From positions 6,076,001-6,140,000 of the forward strand of contig NZ_CP160402.1 in assembly GCF_040730185.1 (NCBI RefSeq): a DNA stretch of 64,000 nt, given 5' to 3'. Positions 34,615-43,215 of this stretch are shown piece after piece. The notes under the pieces were generated by a model. That model made no database searches, was not told where the DNA came from, and saw only the letters and a list, made by a program, of their open reading frames with translations. This DNA is from Streptomyces sp. Je 1-332 (GTDB lineage Bacteria > Actinomycetota > Actinomycetes > Streptomycetales > Streptomycetaceae). Position numbers and translations under genes: made by a program. Numbering within the stretch: the first letter of the stretch is position 1; each line of letters begins with the position of its first letter.

Positions 34615-35217
34615 ATGCGCCCGATCCGTCTCGCCGCCGTCGGCGGCTCGCTGCGGTCCGACTCGATGTCCGCCGCGGTGCTGCGGTCCTGCTGCCGCCG
34701 GGCCCGCTTCGCCGGGGCCACGGTGACACTCCTGACCGGGGCCGACCTCGAACTGCCCCTCTACAACCCGGAGGTGACCCGGACATCGCCCCGTGCCCGG
34801 CGGCTCCTCGACGCGCTGCGCTCGGCCGACGGGGTGCTCCTGTCAAGCCCGACCTACCACGGCGGCATGTCGGGCCTGATGAAGAACGCGCTCGACCACA
34901 CCGAGGCGCTGGCCAAGGAGACGCCCTGCTACCTCGACGGACGAGCCGTCGGCTGCCTGACCGTGGCGTGGAACGACGTGGCGGGCGCCTCCGCCCTTGC
35001 CACGCTCCGCTCGTCCGTCCAGGCGCTGCGCGGCTGGACCGTACCGATGGGTGTGGTGGTGCCGGCCGGCACGGACGTCACACCCGACGGCGCCTGCGCC
35101 GATCCGCGGACGACCCGCAGGCTGGAGATCCTCACCGACCAGGTCCTCGACTTCGCGCGGATGCGGATCGCCGCGCAGGCGGTGGAGGCCGGTGAACTGA
35201 CGGCGGCTTCCGTCTAG
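34615..35217 (+). CDS. NADPH-dependent FMN reductase (flavodoxin fold)
   Basis: 200 aa. N-terminal GSLRSDSMSAAVLR phosphate loop and SPTYHGGMSGLMKNALDH, diagnostic of the SsuE/ArsH-like NADPH:FMN reductase family. ATG 34615 follows CGGGAG. It probably supplies reduced flavin to the acyl-CoA dehydrogenase-fold proteins if these act as monooxygenases, or reduces a quinone-like intermediate. Last gene of the ten-gene operon. Confidence 0.8.
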   Translation: MRPIRLAAVGGSLRSDSMSAAVLRSCCRRARFAGATVTLLTGADLELPLYNPEVTRTSPRARRLLDALRSADGVLLSSPTYHGGMSGLMKNALDHTEALAKETPCYLDGRAVGCLTVAWNDVAGASALATLRSSVQALRGWTVPMGVVVPAGTDVTPDGACADPRTTRRLEILTDQVLDFARMRIAAQAVEAGELTAASV

Positions 35218-35260
35218 AGGTGACCTCGGCGGGGACGTGCGGGATCCGCACACACGAGGA

Positions 35261-35292
35261 GGGTGCCGAACGCTTGGAGCTGTCCGGCACCC
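35261..35292. terminator. Weak hairpin between convergent units
   Basis: Arms GGGTGCCG (35261-35268) and CGGCACCC (35285-35292). It lies between the FMN reductase and the minus-strand DUF59 gene. Confidence 0.4.
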
Positions 35293-35305
35293 CCGTGGAA
35301 CGAGC

Positions 35306-35725
35306 TCACACCAGCGGCAGAGTGCGGCGGTCCCCCTCGCGCGCGGCGGCCAGGAGCTCCCGGCCCCGGTCCGTCATGAGCTCCGGTCGCCAGAGGGTGG
35401 CTCCGTCGAGCTCCACCCGCACGCCCGTGATGCCGGGAACCTCGCCCACCTTCCGCTCGATCGACCGAGTGATCACCGGAACGGCCATGCAGAAGGGGGC
35501 GGTGAGGCTGATCCGCACCAGCGCCCGGCCCGTGTCGTCGACCTCGACGGCACGGACGAGGCCCAGGTCGACCAGGCTCATCGGGCGCTGCCAGGACTGG
35601 CTGCAGGGGTCGTACACCTCCTGCAGCGCCTCGGCGACCTGCCGGTCGAGTCCGTCGAGACCGCTCTGTCCGCTGTGTCCGGCGTGGCCGTCCGTGGAGG
35701 TCGCCGGCACGGCCGGGGCGCTCAC
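35306..35725 (-). CDS. MIP18/DUF59 (PaaD-like) protein
   Basis: 139 aa from GTG 35725, which overlaps the amidohydrolase stop (GTGA). The DUF59 core is visible: VAEALQEVYDP, SLVDLGLVRAVEVDD, VRISLTAPFCMAVPVI with the family's conserved Cys, and VRVELDGATLW. DUF59 proteins help in Fe-S cluster or metal maturation (SufT, PaaD). The strict coupling to an amidohydrolase suggests a metal-loading or subunit role for that enzyme. Confidence 0.75.
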   Translation of the reverse strand: MSAPAVPATSTDGHAGHSGQSGLDGLDRQVAEALQEVYDPCSQSWQRPMSLVDLGLVRAVEVDDTGRALVRISLTAPFCMAVPVITRSIERKVGEVPGITGVRVELDGATLWRPELMTDRGRELLAAAREGDRRTLPLV

Positions 35726-36846
35726 GCGGCGGCTCCCGGCGCGGCGTTCCACAGCTCCGGCTGGGTGGCGCGCCAGTGGGACCACATCGGGCGGTTGCCT
35801 CCGTGCGCCGCCCGTTCCCGGGCGAACTCGTCGTCGCGTACGGCCTGTTCGGCGGCGGCCAGGTCGATCCCGGCGATGCGCGCGAAGTTGCCGGCCAGGA
35901 AGCCGGCTCGCTGCTCGTGGGTGATCTGCTCGATCCCGTACCGCTCGAGGAGCTGGTCGGAGAAGGTCAGGCGCGCCATCTTCTCCAGCACCGGCTGCGG
36001 GTGGAAGTGCATCGCACCGGAGGCGTAGATGATCTTCTCGGCGCCGCCCAGCGAGATCAGCTGGGCCAAGGCGTCCTCGACGTACCCCATGCCGTGCGCC
36101 AGGATCGCCGAGGTGATCTCCAGGTTGGCGTAGACGTTCGGCAGCCGCATCAGTGCCATCGCGACCTCCTCGACGAACGGCGGGAGGCCCGCGTGCACGA
36201 TCTCGAAGGAGAGGTCGATGTGGCGGATGGCGACGGTCTCCAGGTCGTCGATGCCGAAGGGCGCCAGCGGTACCAGGCCGTTGGGGATGATCTTGTGTAC
36301 GGCGAAGATCTTGATGCCGAGTTCCTTGGCGAGCTCGAAGAGCGGGTCGAACTCGGGGTCGTCCAGGCGCCAACTGGCGTCAGGTGAGCCGGAGTTGGGA
36401 TACACCTTGATGCCGATCGTGCCCGGCACGTCGGCCACCTGCTGACGCAGGTCCCGCAGGCAGGCGTCGATGCCCAGCATCGGATTGAGCCCGGCGTACG
36501 GAATGACGCGCTGTGGCCACTTGTCGGCGAGCACCTGGTTCTTGGTGCCGTTGCACAGGCCGTCCTGGAAGACGCTGTCGATCCGCAGCCGGTGGTTGAC
36601 GGCCAGGTCCACATCGGACTCGGTGAACATCGTCCGGGCGAGCAGCTCGGGCGACCAGTCCGTGCAGAAGGCCTCACGCGCGATGGCGGAGCCCTCCGTC
36701 GCGAACCGCTCGTGCATGCCCCACAGCATCTCGCGCAGTGCGAAGGCGTGCAGGTCGGGTCCGCCGCCCGGCGCCTGGTTGAGGTTGTCCTCGGCCAGGT
36801 TGTAAGGGTGCACCGTGGCATCGATGACGAACATGTTGTCGATCAA
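35722..36846 (-). CDS. Amidohydrolase-2 family (ACMSD-like) enzyme
   Basis: 374 aa TIM-barrel amidohydrolase. It starts MIDNMFVIDATVHPYN; the first metal motif reads HPY rather than HxH. Further ligand candidates: FAVHKIIPN, FEIVHAGLPP and YASGAMHFHPQP. Conserved IGIKVYPNSGSPDASWRLDD. ACMSD-like enzymes decarboxylate or hydrate small acids and rings. It is the first gene of a two-gene unit behind SARP box 5, divergent from MMPL. The pairing with DUF59 is seen in other actinobacteria, but I know of no proven function. Confidence 0.7.
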   Translation of the reverse strand: MIDNMFVIDATVHPYNLAEDNLNQAPGGGPDLHAFALREMLWGMHERFATEGSAIAREAFCTDWSPELLARTMFTESDVDLAVNHRLRIDSVFQDGLCNGTKNQVLADKWPQRVIPYAGLNPMLGIDACLRDLRQQVADVPGTIGIKVYPNSGSPDASWRLDDPEFDPLFELAKELGIKIFAVHKIIPNGLVPLAPFGIDDLETVAIRHIDLSFEIVHAGLPPFVEEVAMALMRLPNVYANLEITSAILAHGMGYVEDALAQLISLGGAEKIIYASGAMHFHPQPVLEKMARLTFSDQLLERYGIEQITHEQRAGFLAGNFARIAGIDLAAAEQAVRDDEFARERAAHGGNRPMWSHWRATQPELWNAAPGAAA

Positions 36847-36907
36847 CTCAGTCTCCCGTCACAGCGGTTCGTGACCGGGCGTGCCGATCGCGCGGCCCGG
36901 CGCGCAG

Positions 36908-36939
36908 AGTCTGTGCCGACCGCCTTCAGCGGGACTAAA
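36908..36939 (-). promoter_or_regulatory. SARP box 5: promoter of amidohydrolase-DUF59 unit
   Basis: Minus-strand heptamers TTTAGTC and TGAAGGC (11-bp period), 8 bp, CAGACT as -10. It shares bases 36925-36939 with box 6 on the other strand. Confidence 0.6.
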
Positions 36940-36956
36940 GCACCCGTCAGAACACT
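36925..36956 (+). promoter_or_regulatory. SARP box 6: promoter of MMPL-P450 unit
   Basis: Plus-strand heptamers TTCAGCG and TAAAGCA (11-bp period), 8 bp, AACACT as -10; about 29 bp before the MMPL start codon. Interleaved with box 5. Confidence 0.6.
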
Positions 36957-36984
36957 GGCCGCACCGACGGAAGGTGACGATCCA

Positions 36985-39204
36985 ATGTTCTCAGCCCTGG
37001 GCTCCGCACTGCACGCGAGGCGGCGCGTCAGCTTGCTGTTGGCCGTTCTCGCCGCTGTCCTCGCTGCTCTCTTCGGGGGGACGGTCGACAAGAAGCTGAC
37101 CAACGGTCTGTCCGACTACGACGATCCGGGCGGCCCCAACGTCGCCGCACGCAAGGTCATCGAGCAGGCCACCGGCATCGACGCCCAGCAGGGGTACGCC
37201 CTGCTCGTGCGCACCGACGCCCCCATCGACCCCGAGGCCAAGACCCCGCCGGCCTCTGTGGCCGCCGCCGTGAAACTGCTGCGCGACCGGCCCGAGGTCC
37301 GCCAGGTGGTCGACTACGCATCGGCGAGCAACCCCGCGCTCGTCTCGAAGGATTCCCGCAGCACCGTCGTCATCGGCGCCGTCGCGCCGATGAAGGAGTC
37401 CGCCACGGTCGACGCGGAGAAGGAACTGCAGCAGGCCATCAAGGACGATCCCGCGCTGCGCGGCAACGCCTGGATCGGCGGCCCGACACCCGGCCACGTC
37501 CAGGTCGCGGACGTCTCCAACAAGGATCTGGCGAAGGCCGAGGGTCTTGCGCTGCCGCTCATCCTGATCCTGCTCTTCGTCGTCTTCCGGGGCGTCGTCG
37601 CCGCGCTCGTGCCGATCATCGGCGCCATGGTCTCGCTGCTCCTGACGCTGGCCGGGCTGCGGGTCGCGACGCTGTTCATGAACGTCTCCACGGGCGCGCT
37701 CAATCTGGCCTTCGCCCTCGGACTCGGCCTGTCCGTCGACTTCGGACTGCTGATCGTCTCCCGCTACCGCGAAGAGCTCGCGGTACACGGGCCCGGGGTG
37801 GAGGCGGTGCGCCGCACCGTCGCGACCGCGGGGCGCACCGTGCTCTTCAGCGCTCTGACCGTGGCCGCCGCGCTCGCGGCGCTCATGGTCTTCCCGCATC
37901 CCTACCTGCGGTCGATGGGCCTTGCCGGTGTCATCACCGTGGTGGCGGCCGCACTGTTCGCGCTGCTCGGTCTTCCCGCGCTGCTCGCCGTGCTCGGCCG
38001 GCGCATCAACTCCCTCGCCCCGCGCCGCTGGCAGCGCGACATCTCGGCCGACGAGGCCGCGGGCAACCGCTGGCACCGCATCGCGTCCGGCGTCATGCGC
38101 CGCCCCGGCATCGTCGCCGTGGTCGCCGCCGCCATCATGCTGCTCATCGCGGCGCCCGTGCTCGGCATCCGGTTCACCGGCGCCGACTCGGCGACACTGC
38201 CGACCGAGACGAGCGCGGGACGCGTCGCGGCCGAACTGGAACGGGACTTCAAGGACCCGGCCACCTCGCCCCTGCAGATCGTCCTGGACACCGACGACAG
38301 CACCGGTCTCGCGGCGTACGCCGACAAGGTCGCGAAGGTGCCGGGCGTCGAGGCGGTGGCCGAGCCCGTCCGGCTCGACGCCCGGCACTGGGAGGTCGAC
38401 GCCGTCCTCACCGGGGCCCCGCTCGGGACCGAGGCGCAGGACGCCGCCGCCGACGTGCGCGACATCGCGGCACCGCACCCGGCCCGCTACACCGGCCTCA
38501 CCGGTGACTTCCTGGCCCAGAAGGAGTCCATCGGCGACCGGCTCCCGCAGGCCGCGGGGCTGCTCACCGTCATCACCCTGCTGCTGCTCTTCGCCTTCTC
38601 CGGCTCGGTGATCCTGCCGTTCAAGGCGCTCCTGATGAACACCCTCTCCACGGCCGCCGCGCTCGGCTTCCTGGTCTGGGTCTTCCAGGACGGCAACCTC
38701 GGCTTCGCGGCGCAGAGCGGCATCGAGACGACGACTCCGGTGCTGGTCTTCGCGCTGGCCTTCGGGCTCTCCACGGACTACAACGTCTTCCTGCTCGGCC
38801 GGATCAAGGAGGCCAAGGCGGCGGGCCTCGGTGAACGGGAGGCGGTCTCCGAGGGCCTGGCGAGGACGGGGCCCATCGTCACGTCGGCGGCGGTCCTCTT
38901 CTGCCTCGCGCTGGGTGCGCTCGGCCTGTCCCGGCTCGTCTTCATCAAGGAGCTCGGCCTCGGCACCGCCTTCGCCGTGCTGATCGACGCCACGATCGTC
39001 CGCGCCCTGCTCGTGCCGTCCCTGATGGCGATGCTCGGCCGCACCAACTGGTGGGCGCCGGCGCCGCTGCGCAGGCTGCACACCGCGCTGCGCCTGGACC
39101 GGATGGAGCCGCCTGCCGCGGCCCCCGACGCCTCCTCGGGCGGCATGGTGCCCGCTGCCGCGGACGCGCGGGCCAAGCCCGAAGTGCCTGCCGCCACCCC
39201 CTGA
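36985..39204 (+). CDS. MMPL-family RND lipid exporter
   Basis: 739 aa from ATG 36985 (AAGGTGA upstream). Two repeats, each with a periplasmic domain and a helix bundle. First bundle: LALPLILILLFVVFRGVVAALVP and NLAFALGLGLSVDFGLLIVSRYREEL, containing the D-F/Y motif of proton relay. Second: LLTVITLLLLFAFSGSVILP and FALAFGLSTDYNVFLLGRIKEA. MMPL proteins move lipids and lipidated secondary metabolites across the membrane, which fits a product with fatty-acyl chains. It is followed by a P450 in the same unit (39 nt gap). Confidence 0.92.
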   Translation: MFSALGSALHARRRVSLLLAVLAAVLAALFGGTVDKKLTNGLSDYDDPGGPNVAARKVIEQATGIDAQQGYALLVRTDAPIDPEAKTPPASVAAAVKLLRDRPEVRQVVDYASASNPALVSKDSRSTVVIGAVAPMKESATVDAEKELQQAIKDDPALRGNAWIGGPTPGHVQVADVSNKDLAKAEGLALPLILILLFVVFRGVVAALVPIIGAMVSLLLTLAGLRVATLFMNVSTGALNLAFALGLGLSVDFGLLIVSRYREELAVHGPGVEAVRRTVATAGRTVLFSALTVAAALAALMVFPHPYLRSMGLAGVITVVAAALFALLGLPALLAVLGRRINSLAPRRWQRDISADEAAGNRWHRIASGVMRRPGIVAVVAAAIMLLIAAPVLGIRFTGADSATLPTETSAGRVAAELERDFKDPATSPLQIVLDTDDSTGLAAYADKVAKVPGVEAVAEPVRLDARHWEVDAVLTGAPLGTEAQDAAADVRDIAAPHPARYTGLTGDFLAQKESIGDRLPQAAGLLTVITLLLLFAFSGSVILPFKALLMNTLSTAAALGFLVWVFQDGNLGFAAQSGIETTTPVLVFALAFGLSTDYNVFLLGRIKEAKAAGLGEREAVSEGLARTGPIVTSAAVLFCLALGALGLSRLVFIKELGLGTAFAVLIDATIVRALLVPSLMAMLGRTNWWAPAPLRRLHTALRLDRMEPPAAAPDASSGGMVPAAADARAKPEVPAATP

Positions 39205-39243
39205 TCGACGCACCCCACGGTTCTTTCCCCAGGAGGCACATCG

Positions 39244-40485
39244 ATGGACACCCGACAGAGCCCGCACACGGATGGCCCGGCGGGCTCCCGACCGGAGCAC
39301 GAGTACCCCTTCCATCGCCCCTCGGCCGTGGAAGTGCCCCCTCTGTACGAGGAGTTGCGGGCCCAGTGCCCCGTGGCGCGCGTCGGCCTGCCCAGCGGCG
39401 ACGAGGGTTATGTCGTCAGTCGCCACGAGGACGTACGCACCGTGCTCGCGGACCCCCGCTTCAGCCGGGCGGCGACCGTCGAGCCCGGCGCCCCGCGTCT
39501 CAGCGCCTCCGCGCCTCCGATGGCGGGCGGCCTGTTCACCATGGACCCGCCCGAGCACACCCGCCTGCGCAAGCTCGTGTCCCGGGAGTTCACCGCGCGC
39601 CGCGTACAGAATCTGCGCCCCCGCATCCAGGAGCTGACGGACGGGCTGCTCGACGAGATGGAGCGAACCGCCCCGCCCGTCGACCTGAACACCGCCCTGG
39701 CCTTCCCGCTGCCCGTCATGGTCATCTGTGAACTGCTCGGCGTGCCCTTCGAGGACCGGGACCGCTTCCGCGCCTGGTCGGACGCGTTCGTCTCGCTCAC
39801 CTCGCACTCCGCGGACGAGGTGATGAGCCAACGGATGTCCATGGTCACGTACTTGGGCGAACTGGTGCAGCGCAAGCGCGAGGAACCTGCCGGGGACCTG
39901 ATGAGCGCCCTTGTCTCGGCGCGCGACGAGGAGGGCTCGCTCAGCGAGCAGGAGCTGATCACCATGGGGATCACCCTCCTCGTGGCGGGGCACGAGACCA
40001 CCGTCAGCATGATCGGGACCTGCGTCCTGACCCTGCTGCGGCACCCCGAGCAGCTGGCGGCGCTGCGGGAGCACCCGGAGCGGATGGAGCACGCCGTCGA
40101 GGAGCTGCTGCGGATCAACCCCATCGGTGACGGCGGGCCGTTGCGCGTGACGCTCGAGGACGTGGAGATCGCCGGCACCCGTATCCCCAAGGGCAGTGCG
40201 GTCCTTGCGGCGATCTGCTCGGCCAACCGTGACGAGCGTCGGTTCACCGAGGGCCCGACGGCCGCGTTCGATCCCTTCCGTCCCTCCGCCGTCGCCCAGC
40301 TGGCGTTCGGCCATGGCCCGCACTTCTGCCTGGGCGCCGCGCTGGCCAGGGCGGAGCTGCAGATCGTCCTGGGCACCCTGGTGCGGCGCTTCCCGACGCT
40401 GAAGCTCGCCGAGGACGCATCGGAGCTGCGGATGACCACCGGGATGATGGTCCACGCACTGGACCGGTTGCCGGTCACCTGGTAG
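39244..40485 (+). CDS. Cytochrome P450 (copy A)
   Basis: 413 aa class I bacterial P450. I-helix VAGHETTVSMIG, K-helix EELLRI, heme-binding FGHGPHFCLGAALAR with the ligand Cys. Early MDPPEHTRLRKLVSREFTARR is shared almost verbatim with copy B at 43216-44463, so the two are recent paralogues. It hydroxylates or otherwise oxidises a pathway intermediate. GGAGG lies eight bases before ATG 39244. It needs ferredoxin partners that are not encoded in the window. Confidence 0.92.
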   Translation: MDTRQSPHTDGPAGSRPEHEYPFHRPSAVEVPPLYEELRAQCPVARVGLPSGDEGYVVSRHEDVRTVLADPRFSRAATVEPGAPRLSASAPPMAGGLFTMDPPEHTRLRKLVSREFTARRVQNLRPRIQELTDGLLDEMERTAPPVDLNTALAFPLPVMVICELLGVPFEDRDRFRAWSDAFVSLTSHSADEVMSQRMSMVTYLGELVQRKREEPAGDLMSALVSARDEEGSLSEQELITMGITLLVAGHETTVSMIGTCVLTLLRHPEQLAALREHPERMEHAVEELLRINPIGDGGPLRVTLEDVEIAGTRIPKGSAVLAAICSANRDERRFTEGPTAAFDPFRPSAVAQLAFGHGPHFCLGAALARAELQIVLGTLVRRFPTLKLAEDASELRMTTGMMVHALDRLPVTW

Positions 40486-40509
40486 CCGGTGCGCGCCCCC
40501 GGCAGCGAA

Positions 40510-40547
40510 GCGGCCCGGCCCTCGGGATCGGGGGCCGGGCCGCCTTT
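40510..40547 (+). terminator. Terminator after P450 copy A
   Basis: Perfect 12-bp arms (40510-40521 and 40532-40543) with a 10-nt loop, followed by CTTTCTC. Confidence 0.75.
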
Positions 40548-40569
40548 CTCGGCCATTTCGATACAACCG

Positions 40570-40598
40570 TTGCGTTAATCGGTGGCAGTCGCTAGCCT
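40570..40598 (+). promoter_or_regulatory. Conventional -35/-10 promoter of the TetR-SRPBCC unit
   Basis: TTGCGT, 17-bp spacer, TAGCCT: housekeeping-like promoter 74 bp before the TetR start. The flanking CAACCGTTG (40564-40572) is a small palindrome that could be part of the repressor's own operator. No SARP heptamers here. Confidence 0.55.
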
Positions 40599-40671
40599 GG
40601 AATACGAGACGGGCGTAGCGAAATGCTCGTAGCGACATGTTCTTCCCGAAGGAAGCGACAGGGGTGCGGTC

Positions 40672-41301
40672 ATGACCACGGAAGCCAGACGGGGCCGGCC
40701 CCGGGCCGAAGGTGCCGACGCGCGCATCCTGGAGGCGGCGTACGCCGTGCTCGTCGACCGTGGGTACGAGCGCTACTCGATCGACGAGGTCGCCCAGCGG
40801 GCCGGGGTCGCCAAGACCACGATCTACCGGCGCTGGCCCACCCGGGACCACCTCATCGTCGCCGTCGTCGCCAAGATCCAGGACGAGGTGCCGGTGACGG
40901 ACACCGGAGACATCCGGCACGACCTGGTGACGTACCTGGAAGCCATCGTCGGCGGACTGGACCGCATGCGCCGGGTCGGCAGGGTGGTGGAGCCGGGTGA
41001 CCGCTCGGCCGGCCTGGTCGCGGAGATCGTCGCGGCCGCCGCCCGTCACGCCGACGTCGGCGGAGCCCTGCGAGGCCTCTTCGCCCGCCGCAACGCCCTG
41101 CCGCTCGCCCTCCTGGCAAGCGCCAGTGCGCGCGGTGACCTCAAGCCCGATGCCCAACCCGGCCTGGTCTTCGACGAGTTGGCCGGCGCCGTCTACTACC
41201 GGCTGTTCATCACCGGCGAGCCCATCGACGGGGACTACGCGTCACGGCTCGTCGACCAGGTGCTCGCCGGAGCCCGCACCCCCAACGAGGAAGGGACCTG
41301 A
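40672..41301 (+). CDS. TetR-family transcriptional regulator
   Basis: 209 aa. N-terminal TetR helix-turn-helix: ILEAAYAVLVDRGYERYSIDEVAQRAGVAKTTIYRRWPTRDHLI, preceded by a RRGRPR-like basic arm. The C-terminal ligand domain resembles the TetR_C group of actinobacterial repressors. ATG 40672 is followed two bases after its stop by an SRPBCC gene. It probably senses a lipidic intermediate or product and controls its own unit and perhaps the MMPL exporter; targets are not proven by sequence. Confidence 0.88.
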   Translation: MTTEARRGRPRAEGADARILEAAYAVLVDRGYERYSIDEVAQRAGVAKTTIYRRWPTRDHLIVAVVAKIQDEVPVTDTGDIRHDLVTYLEAIVGGLDRMRRVGRVVEPGDRSAGLVAEIVAAAARHADVGGALRGLFARRNALPLALLASASARGDLKPDAQPGLVFDELAGAVYYRLFITGEPIDGDYASRLVDQVLAGARTPNEEGT

Positions 41302-41303
41302 CC

Positions 41304-41948
41304 ATGAGCTCCTCCGTGTTCGAGAACAACACCGCCCGGCGTGGCACGGACGACGCCGACCACCACGACCCCGCGGCACCCGACCCCGCCGAGGGCACCG
41401 TCAAGAAGAGGTCCTGGCCCCGCAGGCGGCCCATTCTCAGTGGCCTCCTGGTCTTATCGGTGGCCCTCACCGGTTACACGGTGTGGACGAACACCCAACC
41501 CGTGCGGATCACCGCGTCGCTGGAGCTGCGGGCCACGCCCGACGAAGTATGGGAAGTGCTCTCCGACTTCGAGAAGTATCCGGAGTGGAACCCGTTCATC
41601 ACCAGCGCCGAGGTGACCTCCGACAGCGGCCGGGTCGAGGAGGGCGCCACGCTGCGCAACCGCATGCACGACGCCAGCGGTGACACGACCTTCACGCCGA
41701 CGATCCAGAAGGTCGACCCCGGCCGGGAGCTCAAGTGGCTCGGCAAGGTCGAGCCCGGCTGGATCGCCGACGGTCAGCACCGTTTCCACATCGAGCGCAT
41801 CGGCCCCGACCGGGTGCGGTTCACTCAGACCGAGCGCTTCACCGGGGTCGCTGTTCCCTTTCTGAAGGGGCACCTCGAAGAGAAGACGCTGCCGCAGTTC
41901 CACGCCATGAACGAAGCCCTCCAAGAGCGGCTCGACGCTCTGAGGTGA
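41304..41948 (+). CDS. Membrane-anchored SRPBCC protein with a TTA (bldA) codon
   Basis: 214 aa. A 40-residue hydrophilic N-terminus and one hydrophobic helix (LSGLLVLSVALTGYTVW) precede an SRPBCC domain (ATPDEVWEVLSDFEKYPEWNPFI to the C-terminal helix). Codon 51 (41454-41456) is TTA, so translation should need the bldA tRNA. Its domain is paralogous to the cytosolic protein at 46708-47157. Its 3' end overlaps the convergent FAD monooxygenase gene by 110 bp. Likely role: binding a hydrophobic intermediate at the membrane. Confidence 0.75.
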   Translation: MSSSVFENNTARRGTDDADHHDPAAPDPAEGTVKKRSWPRRRPILSGLLVLSVALTGYTVWTNTQPVRITASLELRATPDEVWEVLSDFEKYPEWNPFITSAEVTSDSGRVEEGATLRNRMHDASGDTTFTPTIQKVDPGRELKWLGKVEPGWIADGQHRFHIERIGPDRVRFTQTERFTGVAVPFLKGHLEEKTLPQFHAMNEALQERLDALR

Positions 41949-43155
41949 GCGGCTGCTGCAACTGGAAGTAGGCGCCGGCGAGGGTGCGCCGCTTCAGCGA
42001 ACGGCTTCCGTCGACGCACCGGTACAGCAGCCGGCGGAAGCCGCCGCCGAGCACACCGTGCAGGGCGAAGAGCCGCTCCTGCCGCAACTGCAGGCTGCGC
42101 GAACGGTCCACCGACTTCTCCCGGGCCAGCTGGAACTCCTCGCTCGCCCGGAGCAGTTCGACCACGCCCCCGCCCTCCGCGAACGTACGCGAGAGGAGCG
42201 GGGCAAGCGTCACGGCGTCGATCACCGCATGGTTGACGCCCTGTCCCAGGATGGGAGTGAGCGTGTGCGCGGCGTCGCCGATCAGCGTCAGACCCGGCAT
42301 GGACCAGCGCGATGCCACGGTCGTGAAGATGTCGAGCATGGAGGCGTCGGACCAGCTCAGCACCGACCGCCCCACGGTATGGGCGAGTTCGGGAGCGAGC
42401 CGGCCGATCCGTTCGTGCAGCGCGGGCAGACCCTGCGCGCGCAGCTCCTTGAAGCCGCCCTTGGGGATGTTGAAGCCCACCCGCACACTGTCGGGACGGG
42501 TCGGGATGAACAGCCCGTGCTGGTCACCGTCGATCCTGATCCGGTACGTGGAGTCGTCCCACTCGTCCGGCATCGGCAGCTTCAGCCACACCACGTCGCG
42601 TTCGAGCGGCACCTTCGTGAACGGCAGCCCGGACAGCGCCCGCACCTTGCTGAAGCGGCCGTCGGCGGCGACGGTCAGCTTCGCCCGCACCGTCACCTCG
42701 CCGTCCGGGGTCGTCGCGCGCACCCCGGTCACCGGGCCGCCCTTGTCCCTGAGGAGGCCGGCCGCCGTCGACGCCCGCAGCAGCGTGAAGCCGGGCAGCT
42801 CCTCGCCCATCGCGGCGAGCGCGGACAGCAGCGCGGGCTGCGGCAGCTCGACGGGGAACGGCTGCGGATAGGGAAAATCGGCGAAGTCGGCCCGCAGGAC
42901 CTCACGCCCGCCGTCGATGATCTCCATCCGCCGCATCGGCACGTACGCGCCATCGAGGCGGTCGAGGAGTCCGAGCCGGTCGAAGAGCCAGACCGAGTCG
43001 GGCGAGATCGACTCGCCGCGGAAGGAGCGGTCGAAGGTCGCGCTCTTCTCCAGCACCACCACCGACACGGAACGTTTGGCGAGTTCCACGGCGAGAGTAA
43101 GCCCGGCGGGCCCCCCGCCGACCACACAGACCTGGGCGGTCAGCTCTCCAGTCAT
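41839..43155 (-). CDS. FAD-dependent monooxygenase (PHBH fold), copy A
   Basis: 438 aa from ATG 43155 (AGGAGA five bases upstream). FAD motifs: VCVVGGGPAGLTLAVELAKR at the N-terminus and LIGDAAHTLTPILGQGVNHAV near residue 285; the DG-motif region is VAADGRFSKVR. Similar throughout to copy B (44521-45783). The last 38 or so residues run into DNA that encodes the opposite-strand SRPBCC protein and do not resemble copy B. It is the third gene of a FAD-P450-FAD unit. It could hydroxylate or epoxidise an aromatic or polyene substrate. Confidence 0.85.
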   Translation of the reverse strand: MTGELTAQVCVVGGGPAGLTLAVELAKRSVSVVVLEKSATFDRSFRGESISPDSVWLFDRLGLLDRLDGAYVPMRRMEIIDGGREVLRADFADFPYPQPFPVELPQPALLSALAAMGEELPGFTLLRASTAAGLLRDKGGPVTGVRATTPDGEVTVRAKLTVAADGRFSKVRALSGLPFTKVPLERDVVWLKLPMPDEWDDSTYRIRIDGDQHGLFIPTRPDSVRVGFNIPKGGFKELRAQGLPALHERIGRLAPELAHTVGRSVLSWSDASMLDIFTTVASRWSMPGLTLIGDAAHTLTPILGQGVNHAVIDAVTLAPLLSRTFAEGGGVVELLRASEEFQLAREKSVDRSRSLQLRQERLFALHGVLGGGFRRLLYRCVDGSRSLKRRTLAGAYFQLQQPLTSERRAALGGLRSWRGTAAASSLRGAPSEREQRPR

Positions 43156-43215
43156 GCTTCTCCTGTCTCGTGCGCTCATTGCGCGCTGATGGGTGCGGTA
43201 ACGGTGCGATCGCGT

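Noticed and set aside
40486..40671. SARP box for the TetR-SRPBCC unit
   Set aside because: No heptamer pair in register; a conventional TTGCGT-17-TAGCCT promoter explains this region.
36991..41157. Very long minus-strand open frame (1388 codons) across the MMPL, P450 and TetR genes
   Set aside because: It is the antisense shadow of well-supported genes, lacks any domain and is Arg/Gly/His-rich, as expected from high third-position G+C.
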